A DNA stretch of 64,000 bases from Aquipuribacter sp. SD81 (GCF_037153975.1 NZ_JBBAYJ010000001.1:186001-250000); one strand, 5' to 3'. Shown: positions 9,173 through 18,141, counted from the stretch's first letter. A program made the numbers and translations. Notes: generated from the letters alone by a model not told the origin.

Positions 9173-10467
9173 GCCAGCAGTCCGAGCCCTACGACGCCGT
9201 CGACGTCATCCGCACCAAGCGGGACGGCGGCCGGCTGGCGCCGGAGCAGATCGACTGGGTGCTCGACGCGTACACCCGCGGCGTCGTCGCCGACGAGCAG
9301 ATGTCCGCGCTCGCGATGGCCATCCTGCTGCGCGGCATGGACCGGGAGGAGATCTCCCGCTGGACCACGGCGATGATCGCCTCCGGCGAGAGGATGGACT
9401 TCACCGACCTGCCGCGCCCGTCCGTCGACAAGCACTCGACGGGTGGCGTCGGCGACAAGATCACGCTGCCGCTCGCCCCGCTCGTGGCGGCGTGCGGCGC
9501 CGCGGTGCCGCAGCTGTCCGGCCGGGGCCTCGGCCACACCGGCGGGACGCTGGACAAGCTCGAGTCGATCCCGGGCTGGCAGGCGTCGGTCGACAACGAC
9601 CGCATGCGGCAGGTGCTCACCGAGGTCGGGGCCGTCATCTGCGCGGCCGGGTCGGGCCTCGCCCCGGCCGACCGGAAGCTGTACGCGCTGCGCGACGTGA
9701 CGGGGACCGTGGAGGCGGTCCCGCTCATCGCGAGCTCCATCATGAGCAAGAAGATCGCCGAGGGGACGGGCGGGCTGGTCCTCGACGTCAAGGTCGGCTC
9801 GGGGGCGTTCATGAAGTCCCTCGACGACGCCCGTGAGCTCGCCGAGACCATGGTCGGGCTCGGCGGCGACGCCGGTGTGCCGACCGTCGCCCTGCTCACC
9901 GACATGTCGACGCCGCTCGGGCTCACCGTCGGCAACGCGCTCGAGGTCCGCGAGTCCGTCGAGGTGCTCGCCGGCGGCGGGCCCGCCGACGTCGTCGACC
10001 TCACCCTCGCGCTGGCCCGGGAGATGCTCGCCCTCGCCGGCATCGACGCCGACCCGGCCGACGCGCTGCGCGACGGGCGCGCCATGGACTCCTGGCGCGC
10101 GATGGTCGCCGCTCAGGGCGGCGACCCCGACGCGCCGCTGCCGACCGCTCGGGACAGCCACACCGTGCTCGCGCCCGCCGACGGCGTGCTCGGCCGGCTC
10201 GACGCGTACGCGGTCGGGGTCGCCTCCTGGCGCCTCGGCGCCGGCCGGGCCCGCAAGGAGGACCCGGTGCAGGCCGGGGCCGGTATCGAGCTGCACGCCA
10301 AGCCGGGGGCGCCGGTGCGCGCCGGGGAGCCGCTCATGACCCTGCACACCGACACCCCCGAGCGCTTCGCCCGGGCGCTGGAGGCGCTCGAGGGGGGCTA
10401 CGACGTCGTGCCCGACGGGTCGCGGCCGGACGTGCCGCCCGTCGTGCTCGACCGCGTCGCCGGCTGA
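9169..10467 (+). CDS. deoA: Thymidine/pyrimidine-nucleoside phosphorylase
   Basis: Splits thymidine, deoxyuridine or uridine with phosphate into base and (deoxy)ribose-1-phosphate. The protein (432 aa) has the full DeoA/Pdp plan: N-terminal helical domain (DVIRTKRDGG), the phosphate loop KHSTGGVGDK near residue 87, the family signature SGRGLGHTGGTLDK near residue 120, and the C-terminal DGVLGRLDAYAVG domain. It follows cdd by a 4-base overlap; products of the deaminase are its substrates. Its sugar phosphate would pass through a phosphomutase to DeoC, also encoded in the window. Confidence 0.95.
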   Translation: MSQQSEPYDAVDVIRTKRDGGRLAPEQIDWVLDAYTRGVVADEQMSALAMAILLRGMDREEISRWTTAMIASGERMDFTDLPRPSVDKHSTGGVGDKITLPLAPLVAACGAAVPQLSGRGLGHTGGTLDKLESIPGWQASVDNDRMRQVLTEVGAVICAAGSGLAPADRKLYALRDVTGTVEAVPLIASSIMSKKIAEGTGGLVLDVKVGSGAFMKSLDDARELAETMVGLGGDAGVPTVALLTDMSTPLGLTVGNALEVRESVEVLAGGGPADVVDLTLALAREMLALAGIDADPADALRDGRAMDSWRAMVAAQGGDPDAPLPTARDSHTVLAPADGVLGRLDAYAVGVASWRLGAGRARKEDPVQAGAGIELHAKPGAPVRAGEPLMTLHTDTPERFARALEALEGGYDVVPDGSRPDVPPVVLDRVAG

Positions 10468-10468
10468 G

Positions 10469-10518
10469 GCCCGCTGCTCGCGGCCTGCTGCTCGCGGCCC
10501 GTGCGCGGCCCGTGCGCG
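10469..10518. repeat. Short tandem repeats directly after deoA
   Basis: Immediately behind the deoA stop are two near-identical 14-base units (10469-10482 and 10483-10496, GCCNGCTGCTCGCG) followed by two identical 11-base units (10497-10507 and 10508-10518, GCCCGTGCGCG). They fill the start of the 420-base gap (10468-10887) before add. No gene or good promoter is visible here. Confidence 0.75.
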
Positions 10519-10550
10519 GCTGTGTCGTGCCCGGCTGGGCACGGTGAGTT

Positions 10551-10734
10551 CCCGGTCTGCTCGTGCGCGACCGTGTCGTGTGCGACTGTCCTTGGCGGGA
10601 CGTGTGCCCGGTCTGCTCGTGCACGACCGTGTCGAACACGACCTTCCTGAGCGGGGTGGGTGCCCGTTCTGCTCGTGCACGACTGTCTCGCGCACGACTG
10701 TCTCGCGCACGACCGTGCCGTGCACGACCCAGTC
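10551..10734. repeat. Composite direct repeat, 56-base period then 15-base period
   Basis: A conserved 28-base core (opening CCCGGTCTGCTCGTGC) recurs at 10551, 10607 and 10663, exactly 56 bases apart. Copies 1 and 2 match at about 44 of 56 positions by hand. The third copy runs into four units of 15 bases (10675, 10690, 10705, 10720; type GCGCACGACTGTCTC). Each core contains or resembles the palindrome TCGTGCACGA. Reading frames across it give only repetitive peptides and no start or ribosome-binding site convinces, so I call it non-coding repeat DNA between deoA and add. Confidence 0.8.
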
Positions 10735-10786
10735 GCGCGCTACACGGTCGTGCGTGAGCCGACGGCGGGCCGGCACCCCGCCAGGC

Positions 10787-10800
10787 GGTCGTGCACGACC
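10787..10800. promoter_or_regulatory. Perfect 14-base palindrome upstream of add
   Basis: GGTCGTGCACGACC is its own reverse complement and shares the TCGTGCACGA centre of the repeat array just upstream. It lies 88 bases before the add start. It could be an operator for a dimeric regulator or simply the last unit of the array; no protein is known to me for this site. Confidence 0.4.
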
Positions 10801-10887
10801 GACCCGCGGCCGCCCGGGGCCGCCCGGTGCCGCTCACGGCCTTCGGGGGCCGCTCGCGACCGGCGGCCCGGGCGCTAGCGTGCAACC

Positions 10888-11958
10888 GTGACCGTCGACC
10901 TCGCCGCCGCCCCCAAGGTCCTGCTGCACGACCACCTCGACGGGGGCCTGCGCCCGGAGACCCTCGTCGAGCTCGCGGCGGGCATAGGCCACGAGCTGCC
11001 CGCCACCGAGCCGGGTGCGCTCGCCACGTGGTTCGTGGAGTCCGCGGAGTCCGGCAGCCTCGAGCGCTACCTCGAGACGTTCGCCCACACCGTCGCCGTC
11101 CTGCAGACCGCCGAGGCGCTCGAGCGCGTGTCGGCGGAGGCCGTCCTCGACCTCGCCGCCGACGGCGTCGTGCACGCCGAGATCCGCTACGCGCCCGAGC
11201 TGTGCACGGGCGGCGGGCTCGCGGCCGAGGCCGTCGTCGAGGCCGTGCAGGCGGGCCTGGACCGCGGCGTCCGCGAGGCCGCCGCCGCGGGCCGGGTCAT
11301 CAGCGTCGGTCAGCTCGTCTGCGCCATGCGGCAGGCGGACAACCACGTGGCCGCCGCGCGGCTCGCGGTCCGCTACCGAGACGCGGGGGTCCTCGGCTTC
11401 GACATCGCCGGGCCCGAGGCGGGCTTCCCGGCCAGTCGGCAGCACGAGGCCTTCGACCTGCTGCGCGCCGAGCACGTGCCGTTCACCGTCCACGCCGGCG
11501 AGGCGGCCGGCCTCGACAGCGTCGACGACGCGCTCGGCGTCGGCACGCTCCGGCTCGGCCACGGCGTGCGGGTGGCCGACGACGTCACCGCCCCCGACGC
11601 GCCCGGCGGCGTGCCGACGCTCGGCCGGACCGCCACGTGGGTCCGTGACCGTCGGATCGCGCTGGAGGCCAGCCCCACGTCGAACGTGCAGACCGGCGCT
11701 GCGACGAGCATCGCCGCGCACCCCTCGACGCTGCTCAAGGACCTCGGCTTCGCCGTCACCGTCAACACCGACAACCGGCTCGTGAGCGGCACCTCGATGA
11801 CGCGGGAGATGACCCTGCTGCGCGAGCAGGCGGGCTGGAGCGACGCCGACCTCGCGCTCGCGTCCGTCGCGGCGGCCGAGGCGTCCTTCCTGCCGCTGCC
11901 GCAGCGCGAGGAGCTCGTGCTCCGCGTGCGCGACGGCTGGGCCGCGCTCAGCTCCTGA
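10888..11958 (+). CDS. add: Adenosine deaminase
   Basis: Zinc-dependent hydrolase converting (deoxy)adenosine to (deoxy)inosine (356 aa), feeding purine nucleosides to the phosphorylase encoded at 23.3 kb. Metal and catalytic motifs are visible: [12 protein letters not shown] (first His pair), FTVHAGEA (His and catalytic Glu), LGHGVRV, and VNTDNRL with the last metal Asp; NTDN instead of NTDD is common in actinobacterial Add. It starts at GTG 10888. It is on the same strand as the transporter operon but separated by a 420-base repeat-filled gap, so it may have its own promoter. Its last 11 bases overlap the convergent DUF2200 gene. Confidence 0.94.
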   Translation: MTVDLAAAPKVLLHDHLDGGLRPETLVELAAGIGHELPATEPGALATWFVESAESGSLERYLETFAHTVAVLQTAEALERVSAEAVLDLAADGVVHAEIRYAPELCTGGGLAAEAVVEAVQAGLDRGVREAAAAGRVISVGQLVCAMRQADNHVAAARLAVRYRDAGVLGFDIAGPEAGFPASRQHEAFDLLRAEHVPFTVHAGEAAGLDSVDDALGVGTLRLGHGVRVADDVTAPDAPGGVPTLGRTATWVRDRRIALEASPTSNVQTGAATSIAAHPSTLLKDLGFAVTVNTDNRLVSGTSMTREMTLLREQAGWSDADLALASVAAAEASFLPLPQREELVLRVRDGWAALSS

Positions 11959-12289
11959 GGATCTTCTCCATCGGCCGGCCCTTCGCGAGCTCGTCGACGA
12001 GCTTGTCGAGGTAGCGGATCTTCTGCATGAGGGGGTCCTCGACCTCCTGCACCTTGACCCCGCACACCGAGCCGGTGATGAGGGAGGCGCCGGGGTTGAG
12101 GTCGGCCTGCGCGAAGAAGTCCTCGAACGTCGTGCCCTCGGCCAGGTGCCGTTCGAGGGCGGCCTGGTCCAGGCCCGTCAGCCAGCGCGTGACCTCGTCG
12201 ACCTCGGCGCGGGTCCGGCCCTTGCGCTCCGCCTTGGTGACGTAGTGCGGGTACACCGAGGCGACGCTCGTGCGGAAGATCCGGTGCAT
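11948..12289 (-). CDS. DUF2200 domain protein
   Basis: Small soluble protein (113 aa) matching the DUF2200 family along its whole length: [17 protein letters not shown] at the start and [17 protein letters not shown] near the end. No function is established for the family as far as I know. The sequence is acidic-basic mixed, without signal or membrane segment. It lies at the end of the leftward group behind the MMPL transporter, and its 3' end overlaps adenosine deaminase convergently by 11 bases. ATG 12289 is the only reasonable start. Confidence 0.85.
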   Translation of the reverse strand: MHRIFRTSVASVYPHYVTKAERKGRTRAEVDEVTRWLTGLDQAALERHLAEGTTFEDFFAQADLNPGASLITGSVCGVKVQEVEDPLMQKIRYLDKLVDELAKGRPMEKILRS

Positions 12290-12309
12290 GCCCGGAGGCT
12301 AGCGGCCGG

Positions 12310-12326
12310 CCCCGACGGTGTCGGGG
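12310..12326 (-). terminator. Hairpin after the MMPL gene
   Basis: A 7-bp stem, CCCCGAC with GTCGGGG around a GGT loop, sits between the MMPL stop and the DUF2200 start. It could end the leftward transcript of the deoC-linked group. No T-run is visible on that strand. Confidence 0.4.
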
Positions 12327-12347
12327 TCCCGCCGCGACCCGCCCCGC

Positions 12348-14498
12348 TCAGGAGCGGCGTGCGCCGGGCAGGACCCAGTTCCAGCGCCCGAGGAGCGTCA
12401 TGGTGCCGGGCAGCAGGAGACCGCGCACGACCGTCACGTCGAGGAGCAGGGCGAGCGCCATGCCGACCCCGACCTCCTTGACCGCGACGAGCTCCCCGAT
12501 CGCGAAGCCGAGGAACACCACGCCGATGCAGACCGCCGCCGCGGTCACCACCGGTCCGGACGCGGTGATGCCGGTGAGGACGGCCCGCCGGTTCGCGGCG
12601 GCGTCGTGGACGGGCTCCGCGTCCCACGCCTCGCGGATGCGCGACAGCAGGAACACCTCGTAGTCCATCGACAGCCCGAACACGAGGACGAACAGCAGCA
12701 GCGGCGTCGTGACGTCGAGTCGGCCGAGCGGGTCGACCCCGAGCAGGCCGGCCGCCCAGCCGTCCTGGAACACGAGCACGAGCACCCCGAGCGTCGCGCC
12801 CAGCGTCAGCAGGTTGAGCAGCACCGCCTTGATCGGCACGAGGACGGACCGCGTGAGGGCACCGAGCAGGAGCAGGGTCGGCAGCAGCACGACCACCGCA
12901 GCCAGCCACAGCCGCTCGCCGATGCCGTCGCGGGTGTCGACGAGCTCCGCCGCGGGCCCGCCGACCGTCACCGGGACGCCGACGTCCAGGCCGCGCACCT
13001 GCCGCACGAGCCGCTGCGCGGCCGGGTCGGCCGTGGCGCCCGTCGGCGTCACCTCCAGCGACGTCGTGCCGGGCGGGGAGACGTCGGCCGTCCGGACCTC
13101 GTCGACGCCGTCGAGGGCGTAGACCGCCTCGGCGACCTGGGTCGCGTCGGCGGGGTCGCCGGAGTCGACGACGACCTGCAGCGGCTGGACCGCCACGAGC
13201 GGGAAGTCGTCGGTGAGCGCCTCGGACAGCACCCGGGCCTCGGTGCCGGGGGGCAGGGACCCGGCGTCGGAGGCCCCGAGGCGCAGCGTGGCCAGCGGGA
13301 GGCACAGCAGCACGAGCAGCACCGCGCTGCCGAGGGTCGCCACGACCGGCCGGTCCTGCGCGCGCCGGGCAAGGCGCGCCATGAGGCCGGGGCGCTCGGG
13401 GCGCGGCCGCCGCCACACCCACGTCCGGGTGCCGGGGGCCGGGACGTGGGCGTGCAGCAGCGCGACGAGCGCGGGGACGAGCGTGAGGCCGGCGAGGGTG
13501 ACGAGGGCGGCGACGACCGCCCCGCCGGTGGCCATGCTCGCCAGCAGCGGCTCGCCCACGACGAGCAGCGCGAGGAACGCGGTGGCGACCGCGAGGCCGG
13601 AGAACAGCACGGCGCGTCCGGCGTGCGCGCCCGTGCGGGCCATGAGGTCCGCGACCGGCTCGCCGGGGTGGGCGGCGCGCTCCTCCCGGAACCGCGACAC
13701 CACGAGCAGGCTGTAGTCGACGGCCAGGCCGAGGCCGAGGAGCGTGACGATGTTGACGGCGAACTCGCTGACGGCGGTGACGTTCGTGAGGCCCGTGAGC
13801 AGCAGCAGGGCCGCGGCGATGACCGCCAGCGCCGTCCCGAGCGGGACGAGGGCCACCCGGACGCCGCCGAGCAGGAGCACGAGCAGCACGCACAGCACGC
13901 CGAGCGCGAGCGACTCCCCGCGGACCGCGTCGGCGACGGCAAGGTCGGCGAAGGCCCGCTCGGCGAGCAGCTGTCCGCCGACGAGCACCTCGGGGGCCGA
14001 CACGGTCCGCAGCAGGTCCGTCACCTCGTCGGCCACCGCCAGGGCCGCGTCTTCGTCGAGGTCGTCGGCCAGCTCGACGACGACGAGGGAGCGCTGCCCG
14101 TCGTCGCTGATGAGCCCGCCGCCGGTCCAGGCGTCGACGACCTCCTCGACCCCGTCGACCTCACGGATGTGGTACATGACGGCGGTCGCGCTCTCGCGCA
14201 GGGTCGGGTCGAAGAAGTCGGCGCCGCCCACGACGGCCACGACCGTGGGGGCGTCGGGGTCGACGTCGGCGAGCCGGGCGGCGACCCGGGCGGACTCCGC
14301 CCCGGCCCGCACCTCGGCGACGGTCTCGGTCCGGTCGAACACCGAGCCGCCGACCACGCCGCCGAGCACCGCGACGACCACCCAGACGACCACGACGACG
14401 ACGCGGTGGCGGGCGACGAGGCCGCCGAGGCGGGCGGAGGGCGTCGTCGGCAGCGGGGCGCGGGGCGGGGTGGGGCGCGCGGGCCGTCTGCGGGCCAC
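12348..14498 (-). CDS. MMPL-family RND transporter
   Basis: Large inner-membrane exporter (716 aa) with the two-fold MMPL plan: membrane helix 1 (VVVVVVWVVVAVLGGVV) after a basic start, a periplasmic-side loop domain, a helix bundle with GLGLAVDYSLLVVSRFREE, a second loop domain, and a second bundle with VFGLSMDYEVFLLSRIREAWD. These paired DY motifs within helices are the proton-relay hallmark of the family. MMPL proteins export lipids, siderophores or drugs; the substrate here is unknown. It starts at GTG 14498, four bases after the kinase-like gene, so the two are probably co-transcribed. Confidence 0.9.
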   Translation of the reverse strand: MARRRPARPTPPRAPLPTTPSARLGGLVARHRVVVVVVWVVVAVLGGVVGGSVFDRTETVAEVRAGAESARVAARLADVDPDAPTVVAVVGGADFFDPTLRESATAVMYHIREVDGVEEVVDAWTGGGLISDDGQRSLVVVELADDLDEDAALAVADEVTDLLRTVSAPEVLVGGQLLAERAFADLAVADAVRGESLALGVLCVLLVLLLGGVRVALVPLGTALAVIAAALLLLTGLTNVTAVSEFAVNIVTLLGLGLAVDYSLLVVSRFREERAAHPGEPVADLMARTGAHAGRAVLFSGLAVATAFLALLVVGEPLLASMATGGAVVAALVTLAGLTLVPALVALLHAHVPAPGTRTWVWRRPRPERPGLMARLARRAQDRPVVATLGSAVLLVLLCLPLATLRLGASDAGSLPPGTEARVLSEALTDDFPLVAVQPLQVVVDSGDPADATQVAEAVYALDGVDEVRTADVSPPGTTSLEVTPTGATADPAAQRLVRQVRGLDVGVPVTVGGPAAELVDTRDGIGERLWLAAVVVLLPTLLLLGALTRSVLVPIKAVLLNLLTLGATLGVLVLVFQDGWAAGLLGVDPLGRLDVTTPLLLFVLVFGLSMDYEVFLLSRIREAWDAEPVHDAAANRRAVLTGITASGPVVTAAAVCIGVVFLGFAIGELVAVKEVGVGMALALLLDVTVVRGLLLPGTMTLLGRWNWVLPGARRS

Positions 14499-14502
14499 GG
14501 CC

Positions 14503-15141
14503 TCAGGCCCGCACGCCGTCGAGGTGCCGCGCGACGAGCCCCTCGACCTCGGCCTTGGTGACCGGTCGGGTGCCGCACGCGGTCCAGCGCCGCAGCAGCC
14601 CGGGCTCCTGGCGGGCGAGGGCCACCCCGCGCCGCAGCAGCGTGAGCGGCGGCTTGCGGTGGCCGGCGAGGTCGCGCGCGAGGCGGCGCACGAACGTCAC
14701 CGCCGGGCGCGAGCGCAGGTGCACGGCGTCCAGCAGCACGTCGCTGCCGCGCAGCCGCGCCACGAGCTCGGGCGCGAAGAGGCCCTCCGCGACGACCAGG
14801 CCACCGGGCCCCACGGTGACCGGCCGGTGCCCGGTCGCGCGGCTCGTCGGGATGTCGTAGACGGGCACCTCGCACCGGCCGTCCGCGCAGAGCCGGCGCA
14901 ACGCCGCCTCGGCCGCGTCGACGTCCCACGACGCGGGGTCGTCCCAGTCGACGATGCCGCCCCACGCGGGCAGGCCGGGGTCGGTGTGGTCGCGGTAGAA
15001 GTCGTCGAGCTGGACGACCGTCACCTGCTCGTGCCGACCGCGCAGCCGTTCGACGAGCGTCGTCTTGCCGGACCCGCTGGCCCCGGCCAGCAGCAGCACG
15101 CGGGCGCGCGGCCGCGGGGGGCCGTCGGTCGGACGGGGCAC
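14503..15141 (-). CDS. Uridine-kinase-like P-loop phosphotransferase
   Basis: Cytoplasmic P-loop kinase (212 aa). Walker A is LAGASGSGKTT near residue 20, followed by VVQLDDFYRDHTDP, the base- and sugar-contacting segment of uridine kinase/phosphoribulokinase proteins, then YDIPTSRATG and VVAEGLFAPEL (Walker B-like strand). Annotated relatives are called uridine kinase, but the C-terminal part is divergent and substrate specificity is not proven. The location next to a partial aldehyde dehydrogenase of the deoC group supports a role in nucleoside salvage (inference). GTG 15141 follows the upstream stop by 4 bases. Confidence 0.8.
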   Translation of the reverse strand: MPRPTDGPPRPRARVLLLAGASGSGKTTLVERLRGRHEQVTVVQLDDFYRDHTDPGLPAWGGIVDWDDPASWDVDAAEAALRRLCADGRCEVPVYDIPTSRATGHRPVTVGPGGLVVAEGLFAPELVARLRGSDVLLDAVHLRSRPAVTFVRRLARDLAGHRKPPLTLLRRGVALARQEPGLLRRWTACGTRPVTKAEVEGLVARHLDGVRA

Positions 15142-15145
15142 GTGC

Positions 15146-16057
15146 TCAGCGGCCCTTGGGGTGCCAGACGGTCTTGGTCTCCATGACGGCGAGCATGCGG
15201 CGCGGGTCCGGCGCGGCCGTCCAGTCCGGCTCCTCGCCGTCGGGCAGGTCCGCCGGGCGCAGGACCCGCGTGAGCGTGTCGGCGGCCGCGGCCTCGAGGC
15301 CGCCCCACGTCGGGTCGGTGAGCGCAGCGGCGCCCGTGAGGTCGAGCGCGTCGACGTCGCGGTGCGACGCGAGCCACGGGCCGAGCTCGGCCGCCGAGCC
15401 GGTCAGCAGGTTGACGACGCCGCCCGGCACGTCGGAGGTGGCGAGCACCTCGCCGAGGGCGACCGCGGGCAGCGGCCGCTCGAACGACGTCACGACCACG
15501 CACGTGCAGCCCGTCGCGACCACGGGCGCCACGACGCTCGTGAGGCCGAGCAGCGACGAGCGCTGCGGGGCGAGGACCGCGACCACGCCCGTGGGCTCCG
15601 GCACCGACAGGTTGAAGTACGGCCCGGCGACGGGGTTCGCGTTGCCCGCGACCTGGGCGATCTTGTCGGTCCACCCGGCGTACCAGACCCACCGGTCGAC
15701 CGCGGCGGCCACCTGCGCCCGCGCGTCGGCGGCGCTCACGCCCTCCGCCTGCTCGACGAGGTCGGCGAGCTGCGCGGTGCGCCCCTCGAGCATCTCCGCG
15801 ACCCGGTACAGCACCTGGCCCCGGTTGTACGCGGTCGCGCCGGACCACTTCGCGACAGCCGAGCGGGCAGCGACGACCGCGTCGCGCGCGTCCTTGCGCG
15901 AGGCCAGCGCCGCCTGCGCGAGCACGCGGCCGTCGGCGCCGTGGACGGCGTACGTGCGGCCGGACTCGCTGCGGGGGAACGACCCGCCGACGTACAGCTT
16001 GTAGGTCTTGCGCACGTCGAGGCGCTCACCGGCCGGCGCTGCGGGGGTCTGGCTCAC
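15146..16057 (-). CDS. Half-length aldehyde dehydrogenase-like protein
   Basis: Protein of 303 aa that aligns to the NAD-binding half of aldehyde dehydrogenases (TYKLYVGGSFPRSESGRTY, then VPEPTGVVAVLAP, then PLPAVALGEVLATSDVPGGVVNLLTG). The usual PWNFP is replaced by APQRS. The chain stops after the region that would hold the catalytic Glu, and nothing corresponds to the catalytic Cys domain, so it should not be an active dehydrogenase alone. Similar half-length partners occur beside deoC and a full aldehyde dehydrogenase in other actinobacteria, to my recollection. It may be a non-catalytic subunit. GTG 16057 gives the usual short leader before the fold. Confidence 0.8.
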   Translation of the reverse strand: MSQTPAAPAGERLDVRKTYKLYVGGSFPRSESGRTYAVHGADGRVLAQAALASRKDARDAVVAARSAVAKWSGATAYNRGQVLYRVAEMLEGRTAQLADLVEQAEGVSAADARAQVAAAVDRWVWYAGWTDKIAQVAGNANPVAGPYFNLSVPEPTGVVAVLAPQRSSLLGLTSVVAPVVATGCTCVVVTSFERPLPAVALGEVLATSDVPGGVVNLLTGSAAELGPWLASHRDVDALDLTGAAALTDPTWGGLEAAAADTLTRVLRPADLPDGEEPDWTAAPDPRRMLAVMETKTVWHPKGR

Positions 16058-16124
16058 GGGGCACAAGACTAGGTCCACCGGACGGGTGCTCCCCGGCGGT
16101 CGCCCGGCAGGGCAGCATGAGGGC

Positions 16125-17042
16125 GTGGGGGACGCACCGGCCGGACGGCCGCGACGGTGGTGGCTGCCGGGCGCTCTCGTGGCCCTGGTCGCCACCGCCG
16201 TGACGGTCGTGGTCGCCGAGGGCTGGTACGCCTACGAGGAGGCGGCCGCCTGCGGCTCCAGCTGGACCAGCATGTGCCTGGCGGAGTTCCTCCTCGGTGC
16301 GCTTGTCGTCGTCGCGGCGTCGCCGGTGCTGCTGTACCTCGCCTACCGCCTCGCCGGGGTCCGCCGGCCGCTGCTGTCCGTGCTCGTGGCCCTCGCCGCC
16401 GGCGTGCTGCTCCTCGCCCTATCGCCGCTGACCCGCGACGTGGCCGCGCTCGCCGACGTCGCGGAGCCCCACCTCGACGGACAGGGCTCGTCCTGGGCGC
16501 TCGCCGTGGTCGTCGGTCCCGCGGTGCTCGCCGGAGGGCTGGTCTGGTCGGGGCCGCGACGCGCCGTCCGCGCGGCGACGGCCGCCGTGGCGCTCGCCGC
16601 GCTGGGCGCATCCGCCGTGCTGCTGCAGCCGGCTGCGGACGCCGCGCGCGACCGGCGTGAGGTCGTCGCGGCCGCCACGCCCCTCGTCATCGCGCCCGGC
16701 TGGCAGTGGCTGTCGCCCTACGACGGGCAGGCGCGGCTCGACTACGACGTCGTCCCGACCGGGACGGTCGACATGTGGGACTCGCTGCGGGTCGAGGTCT
16801 CGACCGACCTCGACGAGGAGGGCTCGGTGTGCGGCTTCACGCCCTGCCGGCAGGTCGGCGACGTGCTCGTGAGCGAACCGACGGACGGCGCGGGCACCGT
16901 GACCGCGTGGCGCGTGCTCGACGGTCACCTCGTCGAGGTCACCGCCTACGACCCGGAGGACGACCCCGACCCCGTCGCCTTCCTCACCGCGGCGCGGGTC
17001 GCCGACCTCGAGACGTTCCTCGCCGCCCGTACCGAGCGCTGA
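16125..17042 (+). CDS. Five-span membrane protein with external domain, copy 1
   Basis: Unrecognised protein of 305 aa. It has a basic start (RPRRWWLPG) and about five hydrophobic spans (roughly 13-33, 51-72, 82-100, 123-141, 147-165). A hydrophilic C-terminal domain of about 135 residues follows and should face outside. That domain has a Cys pair in VCGFTPCRQVGDVLV and the closing block WRVLDGHLVEVTAYDPEDDP. The next gene is a clear paralogue, with the same upstream bases too, so this is a tandem duplication. The pair is inserted, in opposite orientation, between two aldehyde dehydrogenase genes. GTG 16125 is chosen because both copies start identically there. Confidence 0.75.
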   Translation: MGDAPAGRPRRWWLPGALVALVATAVTVVVAEGWYAYEEAAACGSSWTSMCLAEFLLGALVVVAASPVLLYLAYRLAGVRRPLLSVLVALAAGVLLLALSPLTRDVAALADVAEPHLDGQGSSWALAVVVGPAVLAGGLVWSGPRRAVRAATAAVALAALGASAVLLQPAADAARDRREVVAAATPLVIAPGWQWLSPYDGQARLDYDVVPTGTVDMWDSLRVEVSTDLDEEGSVCGFTPCRQVGDVLVSEPTDGAGTVTAWRVLDGHLVEVTAYDPEDDPDPVAFLTAARVADLETFLAARTER

Positions 17043-17167
17043 GCGGCGCGCAGTCCGCCGTCGGCCTCCTGGGCGCGGAGGGCGCAGGAGAGCGGGACGC
17101 GCAGGTCGCGACCGGAGACGACGAACGGGTGATGCCGCCGGCGGGAGCGGCACGGCAGCATGAGGGC

Positions 17168-18091
17168 GTGGGGGAGGCGCCGGCCGGACGGCCGCGACGG
17201 TGGTGGCTGCCGGGCGTGCTCGTGGCGCTCGTCGCCACCGCGCTGACGGTGGTCGTCGCCGAGGGTTGGTACGGCTACGAGGCGGGCGGCTGCGGGGATC
17301 CCCGGGAGAAATTCACGTGCATGTCCGAGGCGATCCTCGGCGGCGCGGCGGTGATCCTGCTCGCGCCCCCGGCCGTGTGGCTTGCCTACCGGGAGAGCGG
17401 CGTGCGACGGCCCTTCCTCTCCCTGCTCGTCGCGCTGGGCACGGGCGTGCCGCTGCTCGCCGTGCCGTGGTTCGTTCAGGAGGTGACGGCGCTGGCGGGA
17501 CGCACCGAGCCGGCGCTCGACGGCCCGGGCTCCTCCTGGTCCCTGGCCGTCGTGGTCGGGCCGGCGGTCCTCGCCGGCGGGCTCGCCTGGTCGGGACCTC
17601 GACGGGCGGCCCGGGCCGTGGGAGCCGGCGCCGCCCTCGTCGCCCTGGTGGGGTCCGTCTTCCTCCTCGCGCCCGCGGCGCGCGAGGCGAGGGACGAGCG
17701 GGTGGTCGCCGCCGCCGGCACCCCGCTCGTGATCGCCCCCGGCTGGCGGTGGGTGTCGCCGTGGGAGCGCACCGACGGCCTCGACTACGACGTCGTCGTG
17801 GACGGCACCGAGGACCGGTGGGACCGGCTCGCGGTCGAGCTCTCGACGGACCTCGACCGCGAGGGCTGGCGGTGCGACGTCGACCCCTGCCGGCAGGTCG
17901 GCGACGTCCTCGTCACCGTCCCCGACGGGGGTACGGGGTTCGTGTCCGCGTGGCGCGTGCTCGACGGCCACCTCGTCGAGGTGACGGCGTACGACCCGGA
18001 GGACGACCCGGACCCGGTCGCGTTCCTCACCGCGGCACGGGTCGTCGACCTCGAGGAGTTCCTCGCCGCCCGTCGCGCCCGTGACCGCTGA
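17168..18091 (+). CDS. Five-span membrane protein with external domain, copy 2
   Basis: Paralogue of the preceding gene (307 aa). The N terminus VGEAPAGRPRRWWLPG, the central GSSWSLAVVVGPAVLAGGL and the C-terminal CRQVGDVLV and VLDGHLVEVTAYDPEDDPDP are shared almost letter for letter, while the first external loop (after span 1) and spans 2-3 differ. The Cys pair of the external domain is kept (CDVDPCRQVG). The duplicated segment includes the bases just upstream of the start (AGCATGAGGGCGTGGGGGA). Function unknown; no enzyme motif is visible. Confidence 0.75.
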   Translation: MGEAPAGRPRRWWLPGVLVALVATALTVVVAEGWYGYEAGGCGDPREKFTCMSEAILGGAAVILLAPPAVWLAYRESGVRRPFLSLLVALGTGVPLLAVPWFVQEVTALAGRTEPALDGPGSSWSLAVVVGPAVLAGGLAWSGPRRAARAVGAGAALVALVGSVFLLAPAAREARDERVVAAAGTPLVIAPGWRWVSPWERTDGLDYDVVVDGTEDRWDRLAVELSTDLDREGWRCDVDPCRQVGDVLVTVPDGGTGFVSAWRVLDGHLVEVTAYDPEDDPDPVAFLTAARVVDLEEFLAARRARDR

Positions 18092-18101
18092 GCCCGACCG
18101 G

Positions 18102-18122
18102 CGGGCCCGTCTCCCGGGCCCG
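18102..18122. terminator. Bidirectional hairpin between convergent genes
   Basis: Two copies of CGGGCCCG (18102-18109 and 18115-18122) form an 8-bp stem with a 5-base loop between the convergent ends of the membrane-protein copy 2 and the aldehyde dehydrogenase gene. It can fold on either strand. Confidence 0.55.
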
Positions 18123-18141
18123 GCCTCTGGGCGGGCGCGCC

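Noticed and set aside
10551-10734. CRISPR-like array
   Set aside because: Units are contiguous or imperfect 56-base copies without unique spacers, and no cas gene is in the window.
10544-10891. Possible small proteins made of five-residue repeats in the deoA-add gap
   Set aside because: The periodic peptides come from the 15-base DNA repeat, open frames occur in several phases on both strands, and none has a good start signal.
16117-16127. ATG 16117 as start of the first five-span membrane protein
   Set aside because: It is in a different frame from the conserved protein; GTG 16125 is in frame and matches the start of the paralogue.
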